A DNA stretch of 64,000 bases from Ascarosepion bandense (GCA_037127315.1 JBBBDQ010001156.1:281001-345000); one strand, 5' to 3'; shown: positions 32,427-44,345, numbered from the stretch's first letter. Program-made: numbers and translations. Notes: generated from the sequence alone by a model not told the origin.

Positions 32427-33363
32427 CTTGAACAGATGAAACAGCGCTGGCAAGACAAACCTCTGCATGGCCAATATCCAGAACGTGCCAATAAATCCAA
32501 TGTTGACAAAGTTAATACTCATCGATGGTTACGTGCATCTGGAATAAAGTCTGAAACTGAAGGCTTTATTCTTGCAGCACAAGACCAAAGTCTTTTCACG
32601 AGAAACTTTCAGGCAAATATTATGCATAATAATATGGATCCAAAATGCAGGTTTTGTGATAAACACCAAGAAACAATAGACCACCTAATCTCAGGCTGTT
32701 CTGTGCTTGCCCCAAACGAATATAAAAATCGCCACGATAGAGTTGGGCAATATTTACATTGGGCAATGTGCAAACATTATGGAAAAGCTGTAAACAAACA
32801 CTGGTATGAACATCACCCAGCACCGGTTACAGAAATAGAAGATGTAACCATTCTATGGGATTACACCATCTACACAGACAGAAAAATTGAAGCAAACAGG
32901 CCAGACATTATTGTTAAAAACCAGAAGGAGAAAACTTGTCTATTAATTGATATGGCTTGTCCAGCGGATTGTAACATAGCAATCAAGGAATTTGAAAAAC
33001 TGTCAAAATATAAAGACCTGGAAATTGAAATAGAAAAAATGTGGAAATTGAAAACAAGAGTTGTACCAGTGATAGTAGGTGCACTTGGAATGATAAAAAA
33101 TGGAACAAAACAACACATTGAAAGAATCCCTGGAAACCCTAGCTTAAGAAATATACAAAAAATTGTCTTATTAAGTACAGCCCACACACTAAGGAAAACG
33201 TTATCTATGTAATGCTGGGGATGATAGGGAAGATAGAAAAACATGAAATGGAGTCATAACAACACGCAAATACCTGCCCTAGGTCTCCCCGCAGACTTGG
33301 TTGGTAGTGAGACCAAAGCAGAAATCGAAATATGATGAAAAATGACATAATAATAATAATAAT
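32427..33363 (+). pseudogene. Family C RLE-type LINE, tandem copy 2 (3' end)
   Basis: Starts CTTGAACAGATGAAACAGCG directly after the AAT tail of copy 1. It keeps an open frame 32436-33212 with the same zinc knuckle and endonuclease motifs. It differs from copy 1 at a handful of sites, for example YPVLAN to YPERAN and GLKSE to GIKSE. It ends in the same UTR and AAT tail. It lacks all of the RT, so it can make at most the C-terminal endonuclease piece. Confidence 0.9.
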
Positions 33364-34296
33364 CTTGAACAGATGAAACAGCGCTGGCAAGACAAACCTC
33401 TGCATGGCCAATATCCAGAACGTGCCAATAAATCCAATGTTGACAAAGTTAATACTCATCGATGGTTACGTGCATCTGGAATAAAGTCTGAAACTGAAGG
33501 CTTTATTCTTGCAGCACAAGACCAAAGTCTTTTCACGAGAAACTTTCAGGCAAATATTATGCATAATAATATGGATCCAAAATGCAGGTTTTGTGATAAA
33601 CACCAAGAAACAATAGACCACCTAATCTCAGGCTGTTCTGTGCTTGCCCCAAACGAATATAAAAATCGCCACGATAGAGTTGGGCAATATTTACATTGGG
33701 CAATGTGCAAACATTATGGAAAAGCTGTAAACAAACACTGGTATGAACATCACCCAGCACCGGTTACAGAAATAGAAGATGTAACCATTCTATGGGATTA
33801 CACCATCTGCACAGACAGAAAAATTGAAGCAAACAGGCCAGACATTATTGTTAATAACCAGAAGGAGAAAACTTGTCTATTAATTGATAAGGCTTGTCCA
33901 GCGGATTGTAACATAGCAATCAAGGAATTTGAAAAACTGTCAAAATATAAAGACCTGGAAATTGAAATAGAAAAAATGTGGAAATTGAAAACAAGAGTTG
34001 TGCCAGTGATAGTAGGTGCACTTGGAATGATAAAAAAGGAACAAAACAACACATTGAAAGAATCCCTTGAAACCCCAGCTTAAGAGATATACAAAATATT
34101 GTCTTATTAAGTACAGCCCACACACTAAGGAAAACTTTATCTATGTAATGCTAGGGATGATAGGGAAGATAGAAAAACATGAAATGGAGCCATAACAACA
34201 CGCCAGGACCTGCCTTAGGTCTCCCCGCAGACTTGGTTGGTAGTGACACCAAAGCAGAAATCGAAATATGATGAAAAATGACATAATAATAATAAT
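33364..34296 (+). pseudogene. Family C RLE-type LINE, tandem copy 3 (3' end, frameshifted)
   Basis: Starts at exactly the same internal base as copy 2 and shares the copy 2 variants (YPERAN, GIKSE), so it derives from copy 2 or a common parent. Private changes include TIC for TIY, VNNQKEK, LIDKACPA in the endonuclease and a one-base loss near 34037 that shifts the frame and replaces the C-terminus. Ends with the AAT tail. Confidence 0.9.
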
Positions 34297-35194
34297 GATT
34301 TTTGTCTTGATATCTAGGATTAGGACAACCTTATTTACAACCAGAAAAATTGTCCACATATTGTTATTTAACAGTGCTTCGGTGGTTATCTAAACCGGTT
34401 TTCATCAAAACAAATTTTGAACCGTTTACCCTACAGAGAATTCCGAACACCACACTGTATTAAAGCGCCGAATTTGGGGACATAGTAATCTTGAGTTCAA
34501 TTCCTGATATGTGTACTTAGAGTAAGAGTCAGCAACCTATGGATCCGGCCTGCGAAGGCATTTTGACCGGTCCGCAAGCCTGATTACCAATGACTCTATT
34601 TTTAAGACAAGGCTTTCGAATTCAACAAAAGGCCTACTGTTATATTCCTCTGATCCACCCAACCGAATTTGAATACTGTGACAGCAAAAACACAATCAAA
34701 ACCCCAATCACCTCCATTTCTGCGTAAAAAAAAAATAAAATGAACATAAAACAAAAACTTAGAGCCGATTTGACCGACGGACCAGCGACAGACATTAGAC
34801 GGGGACACCTTCAAATAGACAATTTGGTCTCAGTCAGCTTTCTATTTCATTCCTCCAACAGCGATCATCCCCCATCGCCTACCCCTGCCACCTACCCTAT
34901 GTAAGTTGCTGGAATCTTTCAATGGGCCATGTTCTTATCTTATCATACGTAAGTGTTTGCAACTATTTGTACTCGTATGTATGGGTATATGTGTTTCGTT
35001 TTTGTTTGATGTGTGTGTTTGTGGTTCGTTTGTGGTACAATTTTCAATAACAGTTTCAAACCTACACGTCATAATTTCATCCATTTCACTTCGGTTGTTT
35101 TTTTCACTTTGAAGTACTTTGACGTTCCTTGAGGAAAAAGTAATTTTTGTTAGGTGTTTTATTAATTTTAGATTTTCTTTTGTTTTTCTGATTT
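34297..35194. other. No firm feature
   Basis: At about 34460-34510 there is CATAGTAATCTTGAGTTCAA, weakly tRNA-like. At 34519-34580 CAGCAACCTATGGATCC...CGGCCTGCG recalls hAT-type ends (compare rejected list). The rest is unassigned. Confidence 0.35.
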
Positions 35195-35290
35195 CTCAAT
35201 GAAGATCGAACTCACTATTTAGTCATAACTGAACCTGAAAGATAAGCTTGCTAACCATTACGCCATCATCTAGGCGTACGTAACCGGCGC
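35195..35290 (-). mobile_element. tRNA-headed SINE fragment
   Basis: On the minus strand, GATGGCGTAATGGTTAGCAA is a good A box and AGTGAGTTCGATCTTC a good B box, 40 bases apart. No body recognisable from other loci follows. Confidence 0.5.
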
Positions 35291-36287
35291 TAATGAGATT
35301 TGGCATAAAATTAACTTACGTGATGTTTCAAATTTGTTTATTAGATGGAAATCGATATTTTTCTTTGTATATTTCATGTGTAAAAAATGACCGACTTATA
35401 TACTGTCAGGTATGGTACTTAAAACTAAAACCAATATTAGTTGTTAAGTAATATTGAAAATCAATTTTAGTATTTATTTTCAGTAACGATAATTGTTAAT
35501 AAATGCCGATACATATTTAATAAAAACAATAATTATCAAAAGTATTAAAAAACATTCTAGAAATCTTTATAACACTAAAAATTAATTAAATCATAACCGA
35601 CAATAATAAACAGTAACAAGAACTGAGTAAAACAAAACAAAACATGGATTTATCTTAACCACGGAAGAATGACGTTTATACAGAATGACATGCCATATAT
35701 TTGTAGCGCCACCTATCAAGGGAATTATGTAATGACATGCAGTCGATCCAGACCTGTCAACTAGGGTTTGTCTGATGACCTGTTAGTGCGCATGTCTTCT
35801 GCGCTTTGCGCATGCGTCCTTTTCACTTGTCACAAGTGATGAGCCCGACTTGCAGTCAGATGAACGGGAGGATGGGACGCGTGTCAACGGACCAAGACGC
35901 ATCTTTTACTTTGAAGATGTCAGTTTGAAGCGACGCTGTGATAACAGGAAATAAAAAATAAACAAAAACAGTGAGTGGGGAAAAACACACAAAACAATCG
36001 ATGTTATAAAGACTTTTGCCTTTTTTTTTAAATTAAGAAAAAGCGAATTGGATAAACGTGAAACCAAGAAACGTATGTTCAAATAAATAGCAGATAAAAC
36101 AATGCTGATTCTTCGGAAATGAAATTATTCTATTAAAATAAAACAAGCTTAACAGGCATTGAAATGCAACAATACCAATAAACTTTAAGGTAAAAGGGTC
36201 ATAGTTATTTTTGTTTATGAAATACCGTTCGCTTTTATTCAATAATCTTAAAAGCAAAAAAGAAAGCAAAAGACAAAAATAAAAATA
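35291..36287. other. No recognised feature
   Basis: AT-rich except for 35690-35930, which is more balanced. No ORF, no repeat identified. Confidence 0.45.
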
Positions 36288-36905
36288 AATCAATGACTAA
36301 CATCTTGTAGCATCAAATAAAATTCATTCTGCTTCAAGGGAAAATACTTCTCAGCATGAACAGCTTAGGATACTCTATTTATTTATAAACGTTATCAGAA
36401 TAATCTGATACATTTACTGAGAACAAACTGCTTGCTGGAAAAGAAATATAGAGAGTACATCAAAATAAAAAAAGTGAATGCAATAGCAAAAGTTCTAGAA
36501 ATTTATCAGATTTCATTAGTGATGGACAGAATCTGAAAAACATATAAAGAAACTTGAAAATTCTAGGACATGTAATAAAGAAAGCGGGTTTAGAAAATTG
36601 AACAATCATAAGGCTAAGAAAAGCAAGAAAAGCAGGGTGACATGAGAAAAAAATCGATGACTAACATCGTGCAGCATCAAATATCCTTCATCCTGCTTCT
36701 AAGGAGAATACTTCTCGATATAAATAGCGTAGGAAACTCGATTTATTTGGTAGAGATACCGGAACAATTACTGAGTAGAAACAGCCTGCATTGCACATAG
36801 AGAAAGAAATTTAATAGGTACAAAAATAGGAAAATGCTATCTTAAAAGGACTAGAATTTCTATCGGAATTCATTATTGATGGACATAATCCTAAAAAACA
36901 TGGGA
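36288..36905 (+). repeat. Diverged 364-bp tandem duplication with a family B scrap
   Basis: ATGACTAACATCTTGTAGCA at 36293 recurs as ATGACTAACATCGTGCAGCA at 36657. Matching stretches continue through ATACTTCTC, CTGAG and TTCATTA(G/T)TGATGGACA. Near 36550-36650 the plus strand gives LENSRTCNK/ILGHVIKKAGLENL, the family B C-terminal motif, so the duplicated unit may come from a degraded LINE. Confidence 0.6.
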
Positions 36906-36974
36906 TATGCGGTTAACATAGTGTTGAATAGAAACTGACGAAACTGCTAGACAAGGTAGTAAAGATAAGTGACA

Positions 36975-37439
36975 GCTTTTTTTTATTCAAAGCAAGACCA
37001 CTGGTGCTCACAGGGTGAAAAAAAAAAACGAAGTACGGCGGGGGGGGGGGGGGGTCGAAGAAAGTATGAGTGATGGATGAGATTCAAGAAGATAGAAAAT
37101 GGCAATTAATGTTGCATTTAAAATTTTAAAGATTGTTTTTATCAGGGAAGTAATTAATCGGGATGGTATTCCTCAGAGAGGATCGCGAGAATTGAAACTG
37201 TTAAAGTAGAAGAGGTGGTTGCATTTAACTATTTCTACAGTAGAATGGGGGGGGGGCTTGATTCCAATCCAGTAGTATGTGTAAAAAGCTCGTTAGAGCA
37301 CGTGCCATAAAAAATATTTATAGAAAAACTAAGGGAAGCCAGATCACGCCGGTGAGAAATGAGTGAAGGCGTTTTGTCAAGTCAGAATCGATTACAATGT
37401 AGATCCTCTTTTTGGATTTGGTAAGGAAACACTATATGA
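36975..37439 (-). pseudogene. Decayed family A LINE 3' end with a G15 run
   Basis: The minus strand retains the SHRRDLASLSF-FYKYF(M)-type block (around 37310-37380) and the 3' arrangement of family A, but with many indels. A run of fifteen G lies at 37040-37054. The copy ends where the Helitron begins. Confidence 0.6.
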
Positions 37440-37593
37440 GTAGCAGTATAGCCCGGCGTTGCTCGGGTGTAATGAAAGCTTTAAAACCATGGTCCTGAAG
37501 CTCAGACTCAGCCTAAAGAATATTTGAAATAATAAAATCATTGCGACAATTTACCAATCGTACGTACTGAAATAATTGCGTCAATTTACCAAT

Positions 37594-37599
<6 letters not shown>

Positions 37600-37634
<35 letters not shown>
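37600..37634. repeat. (TA)n microsatellite inside the Helitron
   Basis: Pure TA dinucleotides. Confidence 0.9.
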
Positions 37635-37638
<4 letters not shown>

Positions 37639-37937
37639 ATTTTAACACTAATCCATGGTCCTGGAGCTCAGACTCTTTCGACGTTGGCAGGAAAGACTAA
37701 AAAGCAATAGTTGTTTCCAGTTAAAGCGAAACTGTAGGCTGAAAGAAAAATGAATGGATTATAGTCAAATTTTGATTTCCTGGTATCGATATCAAAGAGG
37801 TTTTTTCGTCGTAAACTGAATTTTGAAGGCTAAATAAGTCCTCTGAGTAAATGGTATCATGCCTGAGACTAAGAACTACAATTATACCTACTTAGAGATA
37901 TATGACACTTTCATTTAAGTGTCAAAAATTTGACTGG

Positions 37938-37985
37938 CGAAATTAATTAAATGAAAATTAATTAAATGAAAATTAATTAAATAAT
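37938..37985. repeat. Short tandem of AAATGAAAATTAATTAA units
   Basis: Roughly three 17-bp units. Confidence 0.7.
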
Positions 37986-38384
37986 AATTAATTAAATTAT
38001 TATAATAATTATTTTATTAAACCATTATGAGAATAAGTTCATTCTGGATATCCAACATTTTTAAGAACCAGGTGCAGTAAACCGCGGTCATTGAGTATAA
38101 AGATATCTAGACCCAAGCGGAAGGCTGACCTATAAATTGTCACTAAAACCAAACACTCTGCAGGTGTAATGGCATGTCAAAAAATTACTTCAATTTCAAA
38201 ATATAAAGATATTTTGAGCGTGGCAAACAGGTGGGTTGCTTCACCCAGGGATTGAGTGCAAGTATGGCACAAGGTAATAAATCATTGATCAACCAACCAC
38301 AGGGCCTGCTTCTTGTTAGCCCACCCCGATGACTGCGACTAATTGGCTGATTATCTAAACCAATCGGATGCAACCCAGGGGGGT

Positions 38385-38763
38385 TGTTACGACGATAGCC
38401 ATTGGCCGGTGATCCCTATTGGCTGACCAATCAGGAGCTAATTATTCGGGATTCGGGCCCATAGAGAACACCCAGAGCAAAAAAGTCAAGTCGGTCATTC
38501 TTCGCTGCCCAGAACCGAATCCGTTGCCACTGCATACTCCATCAATGACACTGCCTAATTGCAGTTAAGAATTCTTCGAGTTAAAGAAACTTTTTTCCGC
38601 CAGTCATCTACATTCACCCCTCACTTCGCGGTGTTAGTTTTAACTGGATAAGAAATTATTGTATACCAGTGAAAATAAATGTTTGTTACTGTTTATAACA
38701 AACGCTTTTCTTCATTTCTTTGATGGTGGGGCAACTATTCTTCTACTCCGACGCCAAATTCAA
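38385..38763 (+). mobile_element. Possible solo LTR inside the Helitron
   Basis: Starts TGTTACGACGATAGCCATTG and holds CCAAT motifs (CTATTGGCTGACCAATCAGG) and an AATAAA followed by a TG-rich segment, an order typical of Gypsy LTRs. The proposed end at ...TTCAACA is uncertain and no target duplication is seen. Confidence 0.4.
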
Positions 38764-39579
38764 CACTCCATCGACTGAATTGTATCCATTCCCCATTTCG
38801 CGGATCTTAAGAAACAACGTGGGCGCGAAATGGATCAGAGAACATCCAGTCTGGAACATGTGGTAATCACAAAACCATCGGATAACCCGGTATCATGAAG
38901 TCATAGATAAACCTGAAGCAAAAACCAAAATAAAAGGGCTGAAAAAAAAACCCAGACATACCGGCAGATAAACAGACACACACTCAAATATCTTGCCTCA
39001 TATATATATATATATATTATCGATTTTCTGCACTATTGTAAGGACTGCAACCTTGAAACTTCTGAATATCGTTTCTTATGTCTTTGTCTATGAGTGTATT
39101 TTAATTTGATTAAAATCCCGATATAACCCGATTTTTCGATTATCGATTTTCGATATTTATCGGGGGTACCTCGACACAAAACCTAGCTAAGAACACTCAC
39201 AGACACTTATAGTACAACTGTGTAAATTTTAAATAAAATCGGTTCAGCAGTTTTGGAGTCTATAGGTAACGGACACACAGACACACACAGACACACACAT
39301 ACACAGACAAAGTTCCATTTATAAATAAGTTTAGATATTAAGGGTGCATATTAAGATGAAGCGGAACATATAAAATTATTAGATTGTGTAAATCGATGAC
39401 AGAACAGGGAATCTGGAGGAAATTATGAGACCCTGCATTATATGGAAGCTACAAATGATAGGTAGTCGTGGAGAGTCATATTTCGCAGCGTCTAAAACAC
39501 ATAATCAAAAGAAGGAACGAAAAGTAATAATATGAAATTAAGATAATCATAACAACATGTGGTGGCAATTATGATAAGA

Positions 39580-39646
39580 CCTGAAGCTCAGACTCAGCCT
39601 AAAGAATATTTGAAATAATAAAATAATTGCGACAATTTACCAATCG

Positions 39647-39691
<45 letters not shown>

Positions 39692-39700
39692 TAGCCGCAT
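39580..39700 (-). mobile_element. Helitron-family fragment
   Basis: CTGAAGCTCAGACTCAGCCT and AAGAATATTTGAAATAATAA then ACAATTTACCAATCGCACA repeat the 3' part of copy 2 (37490-37575), followed by (TA)n and ACTAGCCGCATAGCC. The extreme CTAG-like end may belong to a different element. Confidence 0.5.
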
Positions 39701-40079
39701 AGCCTCTTATGATTATCGTGAAGAATTCAGCATAATAATTGTTTAATCATTAATCGATAATATCCAATTTTCATTTAAAGAAAGCAGTTTCATATTTTTC
39801 TTTAGCATATCCAAATTGCCAGCAACACTGATTCTATGTTTTGGCCAAATTCTCAAGTAAAACTTAATAAATTATTTATACCTCGGGTTGACTCGGACAA
39901 ATTAATTAAAATCGCAAAAAGCGAAACTGAGGAAGAAGCTTTGAACTCTGAGAATTGTTGATCAATATTGCTATTTGTCAGGCAGGCCATACAACAGGCG
40001 TACTTTATTTAGGACAGCAATATATCCTATTTGAAGGAGATCTAATAAAAACAGAATAAACTGTTCTTAAGAACAGTTC
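39701..40079. other. No recognised feature
   Basis: AT-rich; could be an earlier unit of the 490-bp repeat but too diverged to claim. Confidence 0.3.
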
Positions 40080-40514
40080 TGTAAGTTGTGCTTGTTAGCC
40101 ATCACGCTAGAAAACTAGCCCAAATGTTAATTATTAATTCTGTTTTTTTGTGCATTTTCTAGAAATGCTTTCAATTTTCGCTATATTTCTTAGTGGAGAT
40201 ATTGTAAATAAAACTTAACAAATCGGCGCATATGCTAGACTACAAAAATCGTTTAAGCATAGAAATGAATATAACATGGCAACTAGTAATGCGGTCTGCA
40301 AGAAAAAACAATAATAAACAATAAAATTAATTGTAATAACACATCACTCAATAGGACCTGGACCTGACATACAGATGGCCCACTAAATCATTCCATCTGA
40401 TCTTTATAAAGTACTAACCTTCAAATGGTACGTGACAAAATTTGGGCCTATTCGGATTATTAGTTTACAGTTTACAGTTATTTAAGTGAAGATACTGTTA
40501 CAAACTTTCAAAAC

Positions 40515-41633
40515 AATGGAAAAATCTGAATTTTGCGTGTGGATAAAGTATTGCTTTCAGATGGGAAAAAATAATGTTCAAGCAAAGTAATAGCGTGATA
40601 AGTGTCATTCGGACTCTGCTCTATCAGAAACATCGGTTAAGATGTGTTATACTGACTTTAAACGCGATCATACAGACTCAAATGTTGCTGAACGCTCAGG
40701 TTACATAAATTCGGCAGTTGTCCTGAGGAAGAACAAAAAATCTACAAACTCGTTTTGACCGATCGTAAATTGAATTTGCGTGAAATAGCAGAGAAGTTGA
40801 ACATACCAGAAGACAGTGTATTCACCATTTTGCATGAACATTTGTCAATGCGAAAGCTGGGTTCAAAGTGGGTGCCATGTTTGCTCACAGTTGATCAAAA
40901 ACAACAACACGTTGATGATTCAGAGCGTTGTTTGAAAAATTTTCAACGCAACAAGAAGATTTTGCGTAAATATGTAACAATAAATGAAACATGGATCCAT
41001 CACTTAACTTCGGAGTCAAATAGGCAGTTGAGTAAGCAGCAACAAGTGAAATCTCTCTAAAGCGACCAAAGGCGTAAACATCAGCAGGTAAGGTTTTGGG
41101 CTCTGTATTTTGCAAAATTACCATAAGAAATAATGAACCATCATTAGCCAATATTATATAGCATGTTTGTCACGTTTGAAGAAAGAAATTGTCAAAAGAT
41201 GTCCACAAATGAAGAAGAGAAAAGTTATATTTCACCAAGACAACGCACCGTGTCACAAGTCAATCACAACGATGGAAAAACTACATGAACTGCACTTCGA
41301 ACCGCTTCTGCGTTCACCCTATTCTCTAGATCTGCGACGATTGGCTGTTTGCAGACCTCAAAAGAATGCTCTGAGAAAGAGATTTAGCTCCAATGAAGAA
41401 GTGATATCGGAAACTGAGGCGTATTTTGAGGCGAAAGCCAAATCGTTCTATAAAAAGGCATCGAATTGTTAGAGAAGTGTTGGAATCAGTATATCACCCA
41501 GAAAAAGATTCAGTCAGTCAATTGGACTTCAAATCCGGCACCCCGATTTTTTGTTCCGAGTCCATATCTACTGCACCCCAACGCACACCCTGCACCACAA
41601 CCCACATCCTAAGAAGAAGAAGAGTTTGTTGAT
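40515..41633 (+). pseudogene. mariner transposase pseudogene (DD34D type)
   Basis: Starts MEKSEFCVWIKYCFQMGK, then frames with LNLREIAEKLNIPEDSVF (HTH), LHEHLSMRKLGSKWVPCLL and RKYVTINETWIHHLT. The first catalytic Asp (DETW) is Asn here. FHQDNAPCHKSIT keeps the second Asp. The third region reads PYSLDLRRLAVCRPQKN because of a frameshift. RFSSNEEVISETEAYFEAK follows in frame. A SINE fragment then interrupts the C-terminus. At least four lesions make it non-functional. Confidence 0.88.
41515..41610 (-). mobile_element. tRNA-type SINE head fragment in the mariner
   Basis: The minus strand shows GTGCGTTGGGGTGCAGTAGA (A box) and CCGGATTTGAAGTCCAATTG (B box). It is cut short and followed on plus by AAGAAGAAGAAG. 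It separates the mariner C-terminus from its last residues. Confidence 0.6.
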
Positions 41634-42659
41634 GGATAAAGCCGAACTTTGCCTAAAAGTTTTTTTTCATGAGTTAGGCCCGGGATTCATTGAGTGATGT
41701 GTAATTATCTCTGGTAAAAAGAAAAAAAAATTGGTTACTGAGACATTAGATTTATAAGTCCCCAAAATTCACACACCTAGACACATGGACAAGTGGATAA
41801 AACATTGGTTGAATCCAGTGCCTTGTTGCAAAGAGTTGTGGAGTGAAGGCCTTGTTACATAACTTCGTGAGTTCATTTAAAAGGAGTTAACTAATATTCA
41901 GACATCTGAAAGAGGAGTAACTCGGGGGTCTAGAATAATCTACCCGAGTGGTCGAAGTGAAGGTGGGGGGTTCAGTTCGAAACTATCAATTTGGCTTCCA
42001 GTAACCTTTCTAAAAATACCTTCAAATTTTCTATATTTCTTAAATGAAGTATTGTAATTATTTACACCCCTGGAAAATACAAAACCTTCAGAAATCAACG
42101 TGTATACTAGTCTAGGAAAATCTAAGTTGACCAAGCATAGAAATAAATACAATATGAAAACCAATAATATGGAGTGCTACTGAAAAACAATAACAGGAAA
42201 AAGGTTTTAATACGAGTACTAGTAAATTGTTTACTGAAACATTAAGTTCAAAAGTCCCAAAAATTAATTCACACCCTGATATCCTCAAGGATACATGGCC
42301 CTATGAATAAAACTTTGGTTGAATCCAATGCCATGACCGAAAGAGTTATGATTCAATACCTGGCTACAAAACTTCGAGAGTTGAGTAAAATTGGGACAAC
42401 TGAGACATCCGGAAGAGTCGCAATACATGGAATTAGAACAACCTGGCATGGTGGGCGAAATGAAGGGATCAGTTCGAAATTTGTTAACTTCGGATTCCCT
42501 GTGCTTTTTCTATAAATATTTTCATAGTGATCTGTATTTCTGAAATGATTTATTGTTATTATTTACACCACTGAAATTCCAAACACCTGACGTAGGCCGG
42601 AAGTATCGTGAATATGGCAAAAGAGATGAGGGCAAGAGTCCAAACAATTTGAATAATGT

Positions 42660-42810
42660 AAACACCCTCGCGGTAATACTTCTGACTAAATTACGCCATG
42701 GTACACAGTGCAGTACTAGATTGGCGGCATGGTCTCATTTTACAGTTAAAATGGCTGAATATAACCGAAAGTTCTATACTAACAATTTCTTCTCTCACAC
42801 ATTTTGTGTG
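42660..42810 (+). pseudogene. Family A LINE ORF scrap
   Basis: The plus strand reads STRLAAWSHFTVKMAEYNRK and FYTNNFFSHTF, matching the ATRLATGSHPFTVKS.KC(R)RQFYS block. No flanking LINE parts remain. Confidence 0.5.
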
Positions 42811-43899
42811 TTCTTTTATTGTACTTTTTCCTTAATAGTATATTTTCATATTCTCTATAATTGTGTAGTCTTTTACGTCCTAATACTCAGTAGCTTCTTG
42901 ACAAAATGTCTCGGTGGCTCAGTCCATGCTGATAATCGAATTCATAGTATGAAGGATTTGGTCAGAGACTCAAAATTGCTCAAGTTCACAGTATAGAATT
43001 GGTCTAAAATCTATTTAGCAGTTTTAGTTTAGCCAAGGAGAAGGTTCAGAGACATAAGGTTCTGTAACACTGCCCTGTAATGTTAAATAGTTATTTCTCA
43101 CAGTTTAGTACTGGACTAGAATTAATTTACTAAATTTATATTTGTCATTCTTAAAACTCACGTAACAATATTGGCTAAAAAATTAATTTATGTAAGTTTA
43201 GTTTATTCGTGGAGATGATATTTTGAATCATGGTATTGGAATTGAGCATTGCATTTAGAATTCAAAAGATCATTTAGTAAATTTAGTTTTATTCAGAAAG
43301 GTGATCATTGAGTCAACATGATTAATACTTATAGTCTAACAGTAATTTTAGATTTGTTCTTGAGAAGGTCCTGTTACATCAGGGAACTGGTCAAGATATA
43401 GAGTTTGTTAATCAGTATGGACTAAAATCTAATGTATTACATTTGTCTTGGTACGGAAGGTCATCTGACTCAGGCGATTGCTTATTCAATCGATTTTGTT
43501 ACTTCAAATTGAAATATGAAAACATTGCCAACACTTTGCGAAGTAAATACTTCCCACATTTCAATCTCTCACCTGTGTGGTGCTTTTAAATTTATGCAAA
43601 TGACAATGGTATCTGCATCTAGCTAATGTATTACCATTATGTAAGAGATATACCAGAGAAGTATATGTAAAAGGTATTTTAGCCTAAAATCATTTTACAA
43701 AATTGATATTAAATCAAAATAGATATTCATCGTTGGCCAAAACTTCAGACTTTAACTTAGTCTTTGAGAAGAGTCCGAGATGTCTGTAGTCAGCGAGGAT
43801 CAAACTCACTGCTATAGTGAATCGGTTTAAAAATTGATCTTGCGAACTAAAACGTTGAAATAGGTGTCATATGTTTATAATGAATTATTCTTCAAGCGT
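42811..43899. other. No recognised feature
   Basis: AT-rich, with weakly repetitive phrases of the GTTTAGTTTAG and AAATTTAGTTT kind. No gene evidence. Confidence 0.4.
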
Positions 43900-44190
43900 T
43901 GCAGAAGCTTAGCCGTTGATTAATTCTAGTGACCCAGATAGTGGTGAGTTCAATATCAGGCTACAGCACTGGTGAACAAATAACTTAGAGAGTTAAGTTA
44001 AAGAGAGATAACTGCATGACTGCCAGAAGTGGCATTGCACATGGAAAGAGAATTATATACCCCAGTGATCAAAATAAAGGGTTCGATTCAAAATTCTTAA
44101 ACCTGAAGACGGCCGGAGCGTAAAAAGGCCGAAACGTTGTAAACACGGCAAGAAAATTGAGGACAATAGTTCGAAGAATTAAAAAAATAC
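43900..44190 (+). repeat. Diverged copy of the 490-bp repeat with a hairpin
   Basis: GTGAGTTCAATATCAGGCTACA, GAGAGTTAAGTTAAAGAGAG and GTGATCAAAATAAAGGGTTC parallel 42330-42480. At 44102, CTGAAGACGGCC...GGCCGAAACG forms a hairpin. Confidence 0.5.
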
Positions 44191-44214
44191 AAATACTATA
44201 TCATCTCAGATTGG

Positions 44215-44345
44215 CCACCTCGAGGTGGTGTAATGTTCAGTAAGATTGTCTTGCTAGCACCTATTACAACTGAGTAGTGAGTTCGATTCTCACTGGGCAT
44301 TCCATACTTTCGGCCTTGTGCCATATTTAAACAGCGCTTAGAAAA
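44215..44345 (+). mobile_element. tRNA-headed SINE, copy 1
   Basis: AGGTGGTGTAATGTTCAG resembles an A box, and AGTGAGTTCGATTCTCACT is a T-arm-like stem with a B box. Body: TACTTTCGGCCTTGTGCCATA. Shares its body with 44930-45065. Confidence 0.55.

Larger units (their letters stand above)
37440..39335 (-). mobile_element. Non-autonomous Helitron, copy 2 (long form with inserts)
   Basis: The minus strand begins TCTAAACTTATTTATAAATG (39335 downward) and ends CGGGCTATACTGCTAC, where CTAG would be expected. CGATTTTCTGCACTATTG, GTGTGTCTGTGTG-type tract and CTGCTGAACCGATTTT blocks match copies 1 and 3. Between the two shared ends lie a (TA)n tract, extra unique sequence and an LTR-like insert (38385-38763), giving 1,896 bp. 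Confidence 0.7.
40339..41702 (+). mobile_element. mariner element, inactive
   Basis: Ends are ACACATCACTCAAT at 40339-40352 and its reverse complement ATTGAGTGATGTGT at 41689-41702. The transposase remnant lies between. It is inserted in the 490-bp repeat. The TA duplication is imperfect. Confidence 0.8.
40080..42660 (+). repeat. Diverged tandem repeat of about 490 bp, about three units
   Basis: Landmarks TATATTTCTTAGTGGAGATATT (40184), TATATTTCTTAAATGAAGTATT (42030) and TGTATTTCTGAAATGATTTATT (42534) mark unit starts. Removing the mariner gives spacings of about 481 and 504 bp. Each unit also carries AAGCATAGAAAT(G/A)AATA, GTAATGCGG/GTAATATGG-like and GGTTGAATCCA(G/A)TGCC blocks. Further diverged copies occur at 43900-44190 and 53820-54110. 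Confidence 0.6.

Noticed and set aside
31249..34359. ORFs on the minus strand in the LINE array
   Set aside because: They are antisense shadows of the family C frame and repeat in all three copies only because the DNA does.
34515..34800. hAT element
   Set aside because: CAGCAACCTATGGATCC recalls a hAT end, but no matching right end or 8-bp duplication was found.
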